From contig CAVQBG010000022.1 of assembly GCA_963710625.1 (NCBI GenBank), forward strand, positions 186,001-250,000: DNA of 64,000 nt. The letters run 5' to 3'. The position numbers and the translations under genes were made by a program. Positions 43,536-52,095 of this stretch are shown in pieces. A model generated the notes under the pieces. The model made no database searches, was not told where the DNA came from, and worked only from the letters and a program-made list of their open reading frames with translations. The stretch comes from Sva-07 sp963710625. Lineage in GTDB: Bacteria; Actinomycetota; Acidimicrobiia; Acidimicrobiales; Ilumatobacteraceae. Positions within the stretch are counted from its first letter, which is position 1. Every line of letters begins with the position of its first letter.

Positions 43536-44267
43536 ATGCTCCGAGCCGACATCGAGATCGAATCCGCCGACGGCGCGATCGGCACCTACGTCGTGCGCCC
43601 GGAGGGCAACGGGCCATTCCCAGTCGTGCTGTTCTTGATGGATGCGCCCGGCAAGCGGCAGTTGCTGCACCAGATGGCTGATCGCATCGCCTCGAACGGC
43701 TACTCCGTGATGTTGCCGAACCTGTACTACCGCGCGGCGCCGTCGTTCGAACTCGACTTCTCCAGCAAGGAGTCGTTCCAGAAGATGGTCGAACTGACGG
43801 GCTTCGTCGGGAATCGCCTGATCGCCCGTGACGCCGGGGCCCTGCTCGCGCACGTGGCAAGTGACCCCGCAGCCGACGTTGGCCGGGTGGGCTGCGTGGG
43901 GTACTGCATGAGTGGGCCGTTCTCGATCTGGGTCGCCGCCGAGTACCCCGAGCAGGTCAAAGCAGCAGCCAGCTTCTACGGTGTGCGTCTCCATGTCGAT
44001 GCGAGTGATTCACCGCACACCAGGCTCGGCGACATCGAGGGGGAGCTGTACGTCGGTGCTGCGGAGCACGACGAGTATGTGCCGCTCGACATGGTCGACC
44101 GATTCGAAGCGGCGATGCAAGCCGCTGGCGTGAGGGGCAGGGTCGAGCGGTACTGGGGGACACACCATGGCTTCGCGTTCGACGACCGCCCTGCCTACGA
44201 CCGAAGCGCCGACGACCGGCACTGGGCGGCACTGCTCGACCTGTTCGAGCGAAACTTGCAGCCATGA
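43536..44267 (+). CDS. dienelactone hydrolase family protein
   Basis: This 243-residue alpha/beta hydrolase shows the family triad. The nucleophile is Cys in VGYCMSGPFS, the Asp is in GAAEHDEYVP, and the His is in YWGTHHGFAFDDRPAY. LFLMDAPGKRQLLHQMADRI provides the oxyanion strand. ATG 43536 is supported by TACCGT 6 nt upstream; a longer frame back to the tRNA is not coding. It would hydrolyse dienelactone or a similar ester and might relate to the extradiol dioxygenase at 49 kb, though the two are 5 kb apart. Confidence 0.9.
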   Translation: MLRADIEIESADGAIGTYVVRPEGNGPFPVVLFLMDAPGKRQLLHQMADRIASNGYSVMLPNLYYRAAPSFELDFSSKESFQKMVELTGFVGNRLIARDAGALLAHVASDPAADVGRVGCVGYCMSGPFSIWVAAEYPEQVKAAASFYGVRLHVDASDSPHTRLGDIEGELYVGAAEHDEYVPLDMVDRFEAAMQAAGVRGRVERYWGTHHGFAFDDRPAYDRSADDRHWAALLDLFERNLQP

Positions 44268-44750
44268 AGGGCGCTGAGCGGTCGGCGATCCAACGACGAC
44301 GACGTCGAGATCGAGGTCAGCGTCAGCGTCTTCCGACCTGATACCGAACCGGAACCGCGCGTTGCCCAGGCGTCCGCTTGAAATCCGCCGTCCCCCTGGC
44401 GGACATTGCTCGCAGGCCCGCACCCTTCGCCTCCGGGACCCTGTCCTCGATCGGCACGTCGGGTGACCCATCGAAGCCAGCTGATGAGCGAATCCACCAC
44501 ATGGGGTGGTTTGGCTCATCAGTTCGATGCCCGCCACCGGATCCGGGCACACCGATGAGCGAACCCGCCGCATACGGGGGATTCGCTCATCGCAAGAACC
44601 GGTCGTCCGACAGGGGCGTGGCACCCCGAACGCCGGGTCGAGGACACCCGTACGCAGACAGAGCCGACCGAGCTCCTGCAACCGGTGGGATCAGGTGGGC
44701 TTGCCTCATCGTGACACTCCGCGGACCGCGGGCCTGGACGTCGAGAGCGT
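44268..44750. other. intergenic region carrying the twin-hairpin repeat
   Basis: No gene is supported in these 483 nt. The middle (44472-44615) is the repeat module listed separately. The flanks show nothing recognisable. Confidence 0.6.
44472..44615. repeat. twin-hairpin repeat module, copy A
   Basis: Two hairpins lie in a row: GATGAGC 44483-44489 with GCTCATC 44514-44520, and GATGAGC 44554-44560 with GCTCATC 44585-44591. They are joined by TTCGATGCCCGCCACCGGAT. The whole ~140-bp block, including the tail CCGGTCGTCCG, recurs with about 90% identity at 54724-54865. Confidence 0.9.
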
Positions 44751-45950
44751 TCAGGACGACAGCAGCTCGGCTTGGATCGGAGCGGGGAACCGCATCGTGA
44801 AGCGGGTGTCGCCCAACTCGTGCTCCAGCACACGAGCGGTTGCCTCGACCTGAGCACGCCGAGCCGGGGGCACGTCGGCGAGCCACCCGAGCGCGATGGT
44901 GCCGTCCTTGCGTTGGACCCAACTGCCCACGACGCGGCCCTCGACCCAGATCGTGGGTCCGGCGTTGCCGTTGCGGTCGACGACGTGCGACGCGACCCCA
45001 GCGTCGAGGTACCAGCTCCGGTCCTTCCATCCCATCGTCGTCGGATCGAGGCCGGGTAGGAGCGCGACCCACTTCGACGATCCACGCACCGCGTCGAGGT
45101 CGTCGGGCGCGAGCCACGCGTCGATGTCACCGTCGGCGGTTTCCATCGCGACCACGACCGCGCCCGCGTCGTCCAGAGCGCGCCGGGTGTCGCTCAATGT
45201 CCAGCCGGTCCACCACTGCACATCAGTGGTCGTTCCGGGACCGAACGAGTGCAGCCAACGTCGGACCAGCTCGGCGGAGGCCTCACGTGGATCCATGCCG
45301 ACGATGCCCCCTGGCACCCAGTCGTCCATTGCGGCCCAGCGGTACTGGCTGTTGACCCAGGAGCCCATCGGGCGGCTCCGCACCACGACGCCCTCGAAGC
45401 CGAGGTGCAGCATGATGCGCACGTGTGCGTGTTGGGTCGCGGCGTACGGCTTGCCCGGCGACAGCTCGATCGGTTGCCGCAAGGTGGGCACAGCCTCGCC
45501 GAGCTGACGCGTCGAGGCCTCACCAGCGCGGTGTAGCGCAGCCAGAACCTGCTCCTTCGCCGACGCGATCCAGTCGTCTCCGTGGTCGGAGATGCCGTTG
45601 TCGGCGAGCAGCTTCACGAACCTGCGGTGCTCAGGCCCCAACAGCTTCGTTGTCGACGATGCGTGGGCCACCCGCGCCACTGACGGCGTTGCGACCCACA
45701 GGGTGCGCCGCATCGCGTGGAACCGGATCACGCTACGGGCTTCGTAGAGCGCGGCCTCCACCGCTGCGATCGACGGGTGGCGCATCCGGGCCAGCGCCGC
45801 GAGGAACACCGACACCGGATCCGAGGAATGCAGCGCCACGACCGAATCCGCGATCGCCGCGACGTCATCGGTTCGTGTCGAGGGGACCAGACGATGGCGG
45901 CGCGCCAGCCGAGCGCGTCGTTCGCCGACCGTGATGCGTCGCGTTCCCAC
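44751..45950 (-). CDS. winged-helix DNA-binding domain protein (HTH_42/YcaQ-AlkX type)
   Basis: This 399-residue protein is of the winged-helix HTH_42 group related to DNA glycosylases of the AlkX/AlkZ type. ITVGERRARLARRHRL begins the protein and is followed by VVALHSSDPVSVFLAALAR. RRTLWVATPSVARV and WWTGWTLSDTRRAL come later. The catalytic Q-x-Q/D motif of AlkZ would lie near DVQWWTGW but is not clearly present. The start is GTG 45950, where CATCAT lies 6 nt upstream; the longer frame has poor coding character. It may repair interstrand crosslinks or alkylated bases. The gene stands alone beside the twin-hairpin repeat. Confidence 0.85.
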   Translation of the reverse strand: MGTRRITVGERRARLARRHRLVPSTRTDDVAAIADSVVALHSSDPVSVFLAALARMRHPSIAAVEAALYEARSVIRFHAMRRTLWVATPSVARVAHASSTTKLLGPEHRRFVKLLADNGISDHGDDWIASAKEQVLAALHRAGEASTRQLGEAVPTLRQPIELSPGKPYAATQHAHVRIMLHLGFEGVVVRSRPMGSWVNSQYRWAAMDDWVPGGIVGMDPREASAELVRRWLHSFGPGTTTDVQWWTGWTLSDTRRALDDAGAVVVAMETADGDIDAWLAPDDLDAVRGSSKWVALLPGLDPTTMGWKDRSWYLDAGVASHVVDRNGNAGPTIWVEGRVVGSWVQRKDGTIALGWLADVPPARRAQVEATARVLEHELGDTRFTMRFPAPIQAELLSS

Positions 45951-46157
45951 CGGTCCATGATGACCAAAGCGGGACGGGGGCACCGATAGCCAGCCGGGAC
46001 CGTCGGGGTGTAGGGAACCGTCTGTTGCCCGTCCCCCCACCGGACACCGCTTGCGGGCCGCGATCCGAGCGCAGAGGACGTGTCCCCCGAACGGCACGTC
46101 GGGGACGCCGCGGGCGCATCGTGCTCGAACGAGCCGGTTATCCGGTGTTCCGGCTCG

Positions 46158-46964
46158 TCATCCCGCTTCGCATTGAACCTCGACCTTCGCGAGCAGGTCA
46201 TCGAAGACCTCGCCCGGCCGCGGAACAGCGCTACGTGCAAGATCGACTTGGCCGAGGGCGCGCCGACAGTCGCCGATCGACGCCTCGGCCACGGCCCACT
46301 GCGAGTGAGTGTCAGCCTTCTCGGCAGTCCGGAGCAGCCCCTCTGGTGCGGTGAGCCCGTCCCACTCCACGGCGCGCTGGAACGTCTTCCGTCCCTCATC
46401 GAGGAAGCCGAGTTGGAGTAACCGGAACCCAAGAATTCGTCGGATCACCGTCGCTGTGTTGGTGGCATCGTCGTCGACTGCCAGGACCTCAGCGGTTCTC
46501 CACGAGTCCACAGCGCCAGTCGAATCCTGGGCGAACCACTGACCGTTGCCGATCGCCAAGTAGTCGCCGGCCGTCGTGATGTCCGGGGAGGACTCCACGA
46601 TCGCGCGTGCCTGGGCGATCAGCACCTTCGCTTCATCGGCATACAGGCTGGTCAGATTCTGCTCGAGAACACCATCAGCTTCGAGCAGCAGCGGCGTGTA
46701 CTGACGCGGAAGGGCAGCGAGATCCGACAAAATCCCTGTCAGCTCGCTCCGGGCCTGACGCCGATCGGCTCGATCCTGTGCCCGCTGGTCAATGGTCCAA
46801 GTGACGAGACCGAATACGAATCCGAGCGCGGCAATGATTGCGCCGACGTTCAGGAAGCGGCCGAGACGGCCAGTGCGAGAGGCCCTGGCGTCCGATGTCG
46901 GAGGATCCGCACTCGGTGGTGGTGGCGGTGCCTTGTCTGTACTCGTGGGACCGGTCGCCGTCAT
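46158..46964 (-). CDS. membrane-anchored hypothetical protein
   Basis: This 268-residue protein has a Pro-rich N-terminus (KAPPPPPSADPP), one membrane helix at about 39-58 (VGAIIAALGFVFGLVTW), then a helical, probably coiled stretch (DQRAQDRADRRQARSEL). The Ala-rich remainder resembles TPR-like helices (GRKTFQRAVEW, then HSQWAVAEASIGDCRRAL). The C-terminal part should face outward. No family is recognised. ATG 46964 has GAGACT 6 nt upstream. No partner gene is evident. Confidence 0.7.
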   Translation of the reverse strand: MTATGPTSTDKAPPPPPSADPPTSDARASRTGRLGRFLNVGAIIAALGFVFGLVTWTIDQRAQDRADRRQARSELTGILSDLAALPRQYTPLLLEADGVLEQNLTSLYADEAKVLIAQARAIVESSPDITTAGDYLAIGNGQWFAQDSTGAVDSWRTAEVLAVDDDATNTATVIRRILGFRLLQLGFLDEGRKTFQRAVEWDGLTAPEGLLRTAEKADTHSQWAVAEASIGDCRRALGQVDLARSAVPRPGEVFDDLLAKVEVQCEAG

Positions 46965-47322
46965 CGAGCAAGTCTCGCGTCTGGCGTCGGTGCTGTCGAC
47001 GCTGCGGGTCCGGATGATCGCCGTTGCCGTACCAATGCGTCAGGTTTGACACGGTCGAGGCCGATTGAGCTCTCCACCGATCGCCATCGCAACACCATGT
47101 CCACCCACGTGACGAGCGGACCCGCAGCCCCCGATCGCCGGATCCGTGACGCGCTGCGACGTATCCCCTGTCGGCACATCAAGGGACCATCTCGCAAACA
47201 CGGTGTGACCAGTGATCATGCGGTGTTCGATTTGGGCCGTCGCCTGGTTCGCAGTGAGCTGTCATTGGCCTCTTGCGGGACTGCGTCCTGCCAGTGGATG
47301 GTGAGGATGGAGGTGAGTTGTG
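46965..47322. other. upstream region of the peptidoglycan-binding lipoprotein
   Basis: No gene is supported. GGAGGTGA at 47309-47316 is the ribosome-binding site of the next gene. A 33-nt segment at 47208-47240 resembles 50130-50162. Confidence 0.5.
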
Positions 47323-48990
47323 ATGCTGCGGCGCTGGATCCCCGTAGCGGTGGCGTTGTTGCTGGCCGCTCGTTGTGGAGGTGACGGGGGCTCTTCGTCG
47401 CCTGTCGCTGATCCGAGCACTGCGCCTTCGACGTCCGCGACGACCGAACCGGTTGCCCCGGAGACGACGTCGACCCCCACGGTCGACACAACGGATCAGC
47501 CAAGTACGCCGGAGATGAGGGTGTTGCGTCCCGACGGTCTGGGCCCGGTCGACTTCGGTGTCCCTGCCGAGGAGGCACTTGTTGATCTCACTTCACTCCT
47601 GGGGGCCCCTGATCGTGTCGAGCCGATCGGACCGCTCGGTGACGGCTGTGTCGAGGGGGCGAGCTGGCTCGACTGTGTTCGAGGACTGCGGATCATCGAA
47701 AGCGGACAGCTGGCCGTCTGGGACAGCTCTGGCCTCGAAGTCGCATTGCTCGACACAGATCGCGATGTCTGGCCGCAAGAGCAGACGCCGCTGCAGTTCG
47801 GGGACTGGCACGCCACCGTCGGAACTGGCGACACCCGCCTCGTCACCGAAGAAGGGTTGTGTGCAGGCATGACCGTCGGTGAACTCCGAACGGCCGTCTC
47901 GTGGGTCGAGTTCACTTACAACGAAGGGCTGCTCGACAGCTACTCCGTCAGCTCCGGCGCGACCGGAGGGTACTGGGGTCGGCTGGACTGGGTACCCACT
48001 ACGCCCGACATCGATTGGCGCGACATCGCTGCGGTGCAGACCGCCCTCAACAACCATGGCGCCGACCTTGTCGTGGACGGCGAGTGGGGTCCACGAACGC
48101 AATCCGCCTGGACCGACTTCCTCACCGAGCAGAGCATCGAACCGTTCACCTCGCAGCTCTGGCTCACACCCGAGATCGGCGAGGCGCTCGGCCTCCCACC
48201 CAACGACATCGTCATTGCCACGATCGAACCCCGACCACCGATCAAGCCCTTCGAATCGCCACCCTCGACGATCAGCCTTCGCCCTGATGGTCTCGGCCCC
48301 GTCGACTTCGGGACCCAGATGGACGCTGTGCTCACGGCGCTTGTCGACGTACTCGGCGCGCCCGACAGCGACACGATCTCGAACGAACCGGAATGCACGC
48401 TTGCGATCGAGCAAACCCGAACAGTCTCCTGGGACTCCGCAGGCCTTCATGCGACCTTCACGGACTGGCCCGGCCGATTCGACTCGCCACCCGCACCGCT
48501 GCATCTCGCCTCGTGGTCCCTGTGGTCCATCCCAGCACCAGAGGTGGCACTCACCACGGCCGACGGAATCGGGATCGGCTCCACCGCTCGCCACGTTCGC
48601 TCGCTTCCCAACTCGTCGCCGATGATCCCCGATGTCACCCAGTGGGGCTTCCAGCTCGCCGAGCCGACCGGATCGGTCTCGGGGACCCTTGGCTGGTCGG
48701 TGAATCTGCCCTACTACTTCTTCGACGAGCAGTTCGCGAGAGAACTCCAACAGGCACTCAACCGCGAGGGCGCGAACCTGGCCGTCGACGGCATCGTGGG
48801 CCCACGGACCATCCAGGCACTCACCGACTTCGCCGAGAAACACGGCATCGACGGGTTCAGTATCGAACCCGCATGGGACAGCATCCAGCTCACGACCGAG
48901 GTGCTCGGAGCCTTCTGGCTTCTCGAACTCCCACCTGACGAGGTAACCGTCACCTTGATGTGGGCGGGCGATCCATCCACTTGCGACTGA
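47323..48990 (+). CDS. secreted protein with two peptidoglycan-binding-like modules
   Basis: This 555-residue protein consists of two related halves. Each starts with LRPDGLGPVDFG (near 66 and 323) and ends with a peptidoglycan-binding-1-like domain: VQTALNNHGADLVVDGEWGPRTQSAW and LQQALNREGANLAVDGIVGPRTIQAL. The N-terminus is a signal peptide ending LLLAARC followed by a Ser/Thr/Pro linker. Arg before Cys is not a normal lipobox, so lipid attachment is doubtful. ATG 47323 is preferred over GTG 47320 because GGAGGTGA is then 6 nt away. It probably binds the cell wall; no catalytic domain is seen. Confidence 0.82.
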   Translation: MLRRWIPVAVALLLAARCGGDGGSSSPVADPSTAPSTSATTEPVAPETTSTPTVDTTDQPSTPEMRVLRPDGLGPVDFGVPAEEALVDLTSLLGAPDRVEPIGPLGDGCVEGASWLDCVRGLRIIESGQLAVWDSSGLEVALLDTDRDVWPQEQTPLQFGDWHATVGTGDTRLVTEEGLCAGMTVGELRTAVSWVEFTYNEGLLDSYSVSSGATGGYWGRLDWVPTTPDIDWRDIAAVQTALNNHGADLVVDGEWGPRTQSAWTDFLTEQSIEPFTSQLWLTPEIGEALGLPPNDIVIATIEPRPPIKPFESPPSTISLRPDGLGPVDFGTQMDAVLTALVDVLGAPDSDTISNEPECTLAIEQTRTVSWDSAGLHATFTDWPGRFDSPPAPLHLASWSLWSIPAPEVALTTADGIGIGSTARHVRSLPNSSPMIPDVTQWGFQLAEPTGSVSGTLGWSVNLPYYFFDEQFARELQQALNREGANLAVDGIVGPRTIQALTDFAEKHGIDGFSIEPAWDSIQLTTEVLGAFWLLELPPDEVTVTLMWAGDPSTCD

Positions 48991-49077
48991 CTCCGGCGGC
49001 CAGTCGAGGTAGGCGACGTCGAGTTCGGTCAGCACCTCGTGATCGCGGCGGGTGTCAGCGGGTTCGAATGTGATCAC
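48991..49077 (-). pseudogene. truncated acetyltransferase-like N-terminus
   Basis: From GTG 49077 the minus strand reads VITFEPADTRRDHEV, then LTELDVAYLDW, which looks like the first ~30 residues of a GNAT protein before it runs into the antisense of the preceding gene. The rest of such a gene is missing. Weak evidence; it may be chance. Confidence 0.3.
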
Positions 49078-49192
49078 CGTGCAACGCCCTCGTCGTTCTT
49101 GTCGAGCGTTGAGACGACCTGCTGTGTGCGATACTCTCGCTCGCTCGCTCGGAGCGCCGTGTCGGGCCAGAGCACCGACAGCGAGGGGACGC

Positions 49193-50056
49193 ATGGACAT
49201 TCGAGGGTTGGGCTACATCGGTCTCGACGTCGCAGACCTCGACGCCTGGCGGGGCTACGCCGAACTGCTGGGAGCCGCCGGGGTCGATCACGGCGACGGG
49301 TTCGCCATGAAGATCGACGACCGACCATTCCGAGTGATTACACGACCCACCGAGACGACGGAGGGACTCGCGTTCGCCGGCTGGGAACTGCCCGACGCCG
49401 CCGCCCTCGAGGTCTGCGCCGCCGAACTCGAGTCGGCCGGGTTCGCCCTCGACCCGGGCTCCGAAGCCGAATGCGACGAACGACGGGTTCGGGGACTGAT
49501 CCGCACCACGGACCCCGGCGGGTTCACCGCGGAGTTCTTCCACGGCGTCGTCGAGGACCACGAACGATTCGTGTCACCCGCCGGGGTCAGCGGGTTCACC
49601 ACCGGAACCCAGGGCATGGGCCACATCGTCCTCGGCACACCGGACATCGAGGGAAGTGTGCGCTTCTACACCGACGTCCTCGGCTTCCGGGTCTCCGACT
49701 ACTTCAGGCCCGGCGGCTCGGAGCGCGACGTGGTGTTCCTCCACTGCAACCCTCGCCATCACACCCTCGCGCTCGCCCCCGCCGACGAGGCGGGGCTGTA
49801 CCACTTCATGGTCGAGATGAACACCCTCGACGATGTCGGCTACACGCTCGATCGCCACGAGGACACCGGGACGCCGATCGCTACCGGGCTCGGGAAGCAC
49901 ACCAACGACCACATGATCTCGTTCTACAGCGTGTCCCCTTCCGGCTTCGAGGTCGAGGTCGGCTGCGGTGGACGCCAGGTCGACGACGACACCTGGACCG
50001 TCACCCAACTCACCAAGCCCAGCTTCTGGGGGCACCGGCCGTATCAACGCACCTGA
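49193..50056 (+). CDS. type I extradiol ring-cleavage dioxygenase (BphC-like)
   Basis: This 287-residue, two-domain VOC-fold enzyme cleaves catechol-type rings. The expected iron ligands are His144 (GMGHIVLG), His204 (GLYHFMVE) and Glu255 (FEVEVG). Active-site His190 (NPRHHTLAL), His240 (HTNDHMIS) and Tyr245 are also present. The GCGGRQVDDDTW tail is typical of 2,3-dihydroxybiphenyl or HsaC-like enzymes. GAGGGG precedes ATG 49193. No other ring-degradation gene is adjacent, unlike usual operons. It could act on sterol-derived or biphenyl-type catechols. Confidence 0.92.
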   Translation: MDIRGLGYIGLDVADLDAWRGYAELLGAAGVDHGDGFAMKIDDRPFRVITRPTETTEGLAFAGWELPDAAALEVCAAELESAGFALDPGSEAECDERRVRGLIRTTDPGGFTAEFFHGVVEDHERFVSPAGVSGFTTGTQGMGHIVLGTPDIEGSVRFYTDVLGFRVSDYFRPGGSERDVVFLHCNPRHHTLALAPADEAGLYHFMVEMNTLDDVGYTLDRHEDTGTPIATGLGKHTNDHMISFYSVSPSGFEVEVGCGGRQVDDDTWTVTQLTKPSFWGHRPYQRT

Positions 50057-50509
50057 GCCCGCCCGGACCGCAGGCCCGCTCAGGAGTATCTGTCACGAGA
50101 ACGTCCGTTCCGCTATCGGACACACTGCAACCAGTGACCATGCGGCGCTCGACATGAGCCGTACCCGAGTGGCGTGATGATGGCCTGGCGTCCGGGGCCG
50201 TGCCACGGATGTGGTCCATCTTCGATCCAGGACTGAAGTCCACGGTGCGCCGAGCTGCATGGGAGGCTTGCCTCGCAGTCCAGTTCCCCGAACGGCCAGA
50301 CGTGGTGTCGATGGTCTACGAAGAGGCCACCCGGGCTCCACCAAGCGTGCTGGGCAGAACGTCACCGGTCGGCCGACCTCGACGGCCGATTCGATGCACC
50401 GCAGCTCGAACGCGGCGACAGCGGGCCGTAGGTGACGTACTCGGACTCCTGCCTGCACGGAGGCCCTTCTGCTCTGGACGGGAGATCCCTCCCGGCGCAT
50501 CTTGAAGTG
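50057..50509. other. intergenic stretch without supported gene
   Basis: No convincing gene or hairpin is seen in 453 nt. A 33-nt segment (50130-50162) resembles 47208-47240 and reads TSDHAALDMSR in one frame, possibly the remnant of a shared gene. Confidence 0.5.
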
Positions 50510-52084
50510 ATGAGAGCATGGTCGTTGGCGGCCGCCGTCGGTGTGCTCGCAGCATCGTGCGCGTCAGCCACGGTCGGGGTCGATTCGGTGCCGTCGACGA
50601 CCTGGACTGCCACGTCGGGCATGGCGTCGCCGGCGCTCGGGCGAGGCGATGTTGCTCGTCGTTCCGGGCTGGTCCGTCTGGTGTTCGTCGGAGACGTGAT
50701 GCTGGGTCGGGGTGTCGCGCCGGTTGTCGCCGGGGATCCGACGACGGTGTTCGAGCGATTGCGACCGGTCGTCGTTGGCGCCGATCTGGCGTTTGCCAAT
50801 TTGGAATCGCCGCTCACCCGGCGCCCCCATCTCTCCGGTGATCACGCTCTCGAAGCCGATCCCGACGCGGCGGTGTTGCTTGCCGGCGCCGGCTTCGACG
50901 TGCTCGGGGTGGCCAACAATCACGCCTCCGATGCTGGCCCCGAGACCGTGGTCGACACGCTGAGGGCCCTCGAGGTCGTTGGTGTGGCGGGTGTCGGTGG
51001 CGGTAGGTCAGAGGACGAGGCGCGCGAGCCGCTCGTTGTCGACGTCGGGGACGTCCGTGTCGGGATCGTCGCGTTCGACGTGTCGGGCGGAGTCGCAGCA
51101 ACGGCGTCGCAGCCGGGCGTCAACTCGTGGGATTCGGGCATCGCCCGTACGACACTGGAGCAGTTGCGTTCCACCGTCGACGTCGTGGTGGTCGGCCTCC
51201 ATGGTGGCGTCGAGTACCTGAGGCGTCCCGACCCGGCGCTCGCCCACGTCGTGGCTTTGCTGGCCGACTGGGGTGCGGACGTGGTGTGGGGCCACGGGTC
51301 GCATGTGGCCTATCCGGTGGAGGTGCGCGACGGCGCGTCCCGGACGTCGGTGGTCGCCCCGGGCCTGGGCAACGCGCTGTTCGACCAGACGATGCCGCGC
51401 ACTCGCGCCGGTCTCGCGCTCGAGGTGCTGGTAGACGGCGACGGCGTCGTTGCGGCCCGGTCCGGGAGAGTCAGCATCGACGCCGGCCGGTCCACGTTCG
51501 ACGGCTGGGATGAGCCGGCAGGTGATGCGGTCGCGCTCGACGGTGAGTGGTGGACACCGGTGCGCTCGTGGGCGCCGGTCGGCGCCGCCCCGGTGCCGGC
51601 CTGGGGCGACAGCCCACTCGCTGCGAGCTCTGAGGAGGTGGCCCGCTCGGTCGGCGATGTCACCGGCACCGGCGAGACCGACCTCGTGCTCGCCTACCGC
51701 CGGCCGGCGAGCGGTGAGCGGGCGCACGACACCTTCGATGAAGTGGACTGGTTCGACGAGCAGGGCCGAACCGCACATCTCGCCGTCTACACGAGGGCGA
51801 ACCGCATGCGCTGGGGTTCGGCGTTGATGTTCCAACCGGTCGGTGCGATCGCCGTGTGTGATGGCTCGATGTCCCTCGGGTTCACGGCGCTGGACGACTC
51901 GGCGATCGTCGCCGGCGGTGCTTGGTTCTGGGACGGCTTCGGATTCCGTACTGCAGCGGTTCTGCCGGGCGCCGGCACACCCTCCTGTGCCGACATCGAC
52001 CGCGATGGCCAGACCGACCCCGTTCTCACAGATCGCAACGCGGGCGACAAGACGGCACCAGGGACACCGGCGATGAGCGAATGA
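50510..52084 (+). CDS. CapA-like (PGA_cap) metallophosphatase-fold lipoprotein
   Basis: This 524-residue lipoprotein has the lipobox LAASC with Cys17. The CapA domain (about 55-340) shows the metal-site motifs FVGDVMLGRGV, FANLESPL, VANNHASDAG and VVWGHGSHVAYPVEV. A C-terminal region with DVTGTGETDLVLAYRR and DIDRDGQTDPVLTDRN resembles FG-GAP/VCBS-type calcium-binding repeats. CapA-type proteins take part in polyglutamate capsule or wall-polymer handling. Its stop overlaps the next gene's upstream ATG (52081), so the pair is an operon. The start is ATG 50510. Polyglutamate synthesis genes are not nearby, so the substrate is open. Confidence 0.88.
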   Translation: MRAWSLAAAVGVLAASCASATVGVDSVPSTTWTATSGMASPALGRGDVARRSGLVRLVFVGDVMLGRGVAPVVAGDPTTVFERLRPVVVGADLAFANLESPLTRRPHLSGDHALEADPDAAVLLAGAGFDVLGVANNHASDAGPETVVDTLRALEVVGVAGVGGGRSEDEAREPLVVDVGDVRVGIVAFDVSGGVAATASQPGVNSWDSGIARTTLEQLRSTVDVVVVGLHGGVEYLRRPDPALAHVVALLADWGADVVWGHGSHVAYPVEVRDGASRTSVVAPGLGNALFDQTMPRTRAGLALEVLVDGDGVVAARSGRVSIDAGRSTFDGWDEPAGDAVALDGEWWTPVRSWAPVGAAPVPAWGDSPLAASSEEVARSVGDVTGTGETDLVLAYRRPASGERAHDTFDEVDWFDEQGRTAHLAVYTRANRMRWGSALMFQPVGAIAVCDGSMSLGFTALDDSAIVAGGAWFWDGFGFRTAAVLPGAGTPSCADIDRDGQTDPVLTDRNAGDKTAPGTPAMSE

Positions 52085-52095
52085 GAGGGACCGAC

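Noticed and set aside
47593..49200. Long leftward open frame opposite the peptidoglycan-binding protein
   Set aside because: The rightward frame has a signal peptide and two recognisable domains; the leftward frame has none apart from the short GNAT-like start kept as a possible remnant.
50200..50505. Rightward 101-residue open frame before the CapA-like gene
   Set aside because: No start signal, no family resemblance, and Arg-rich non-coding-like composition.
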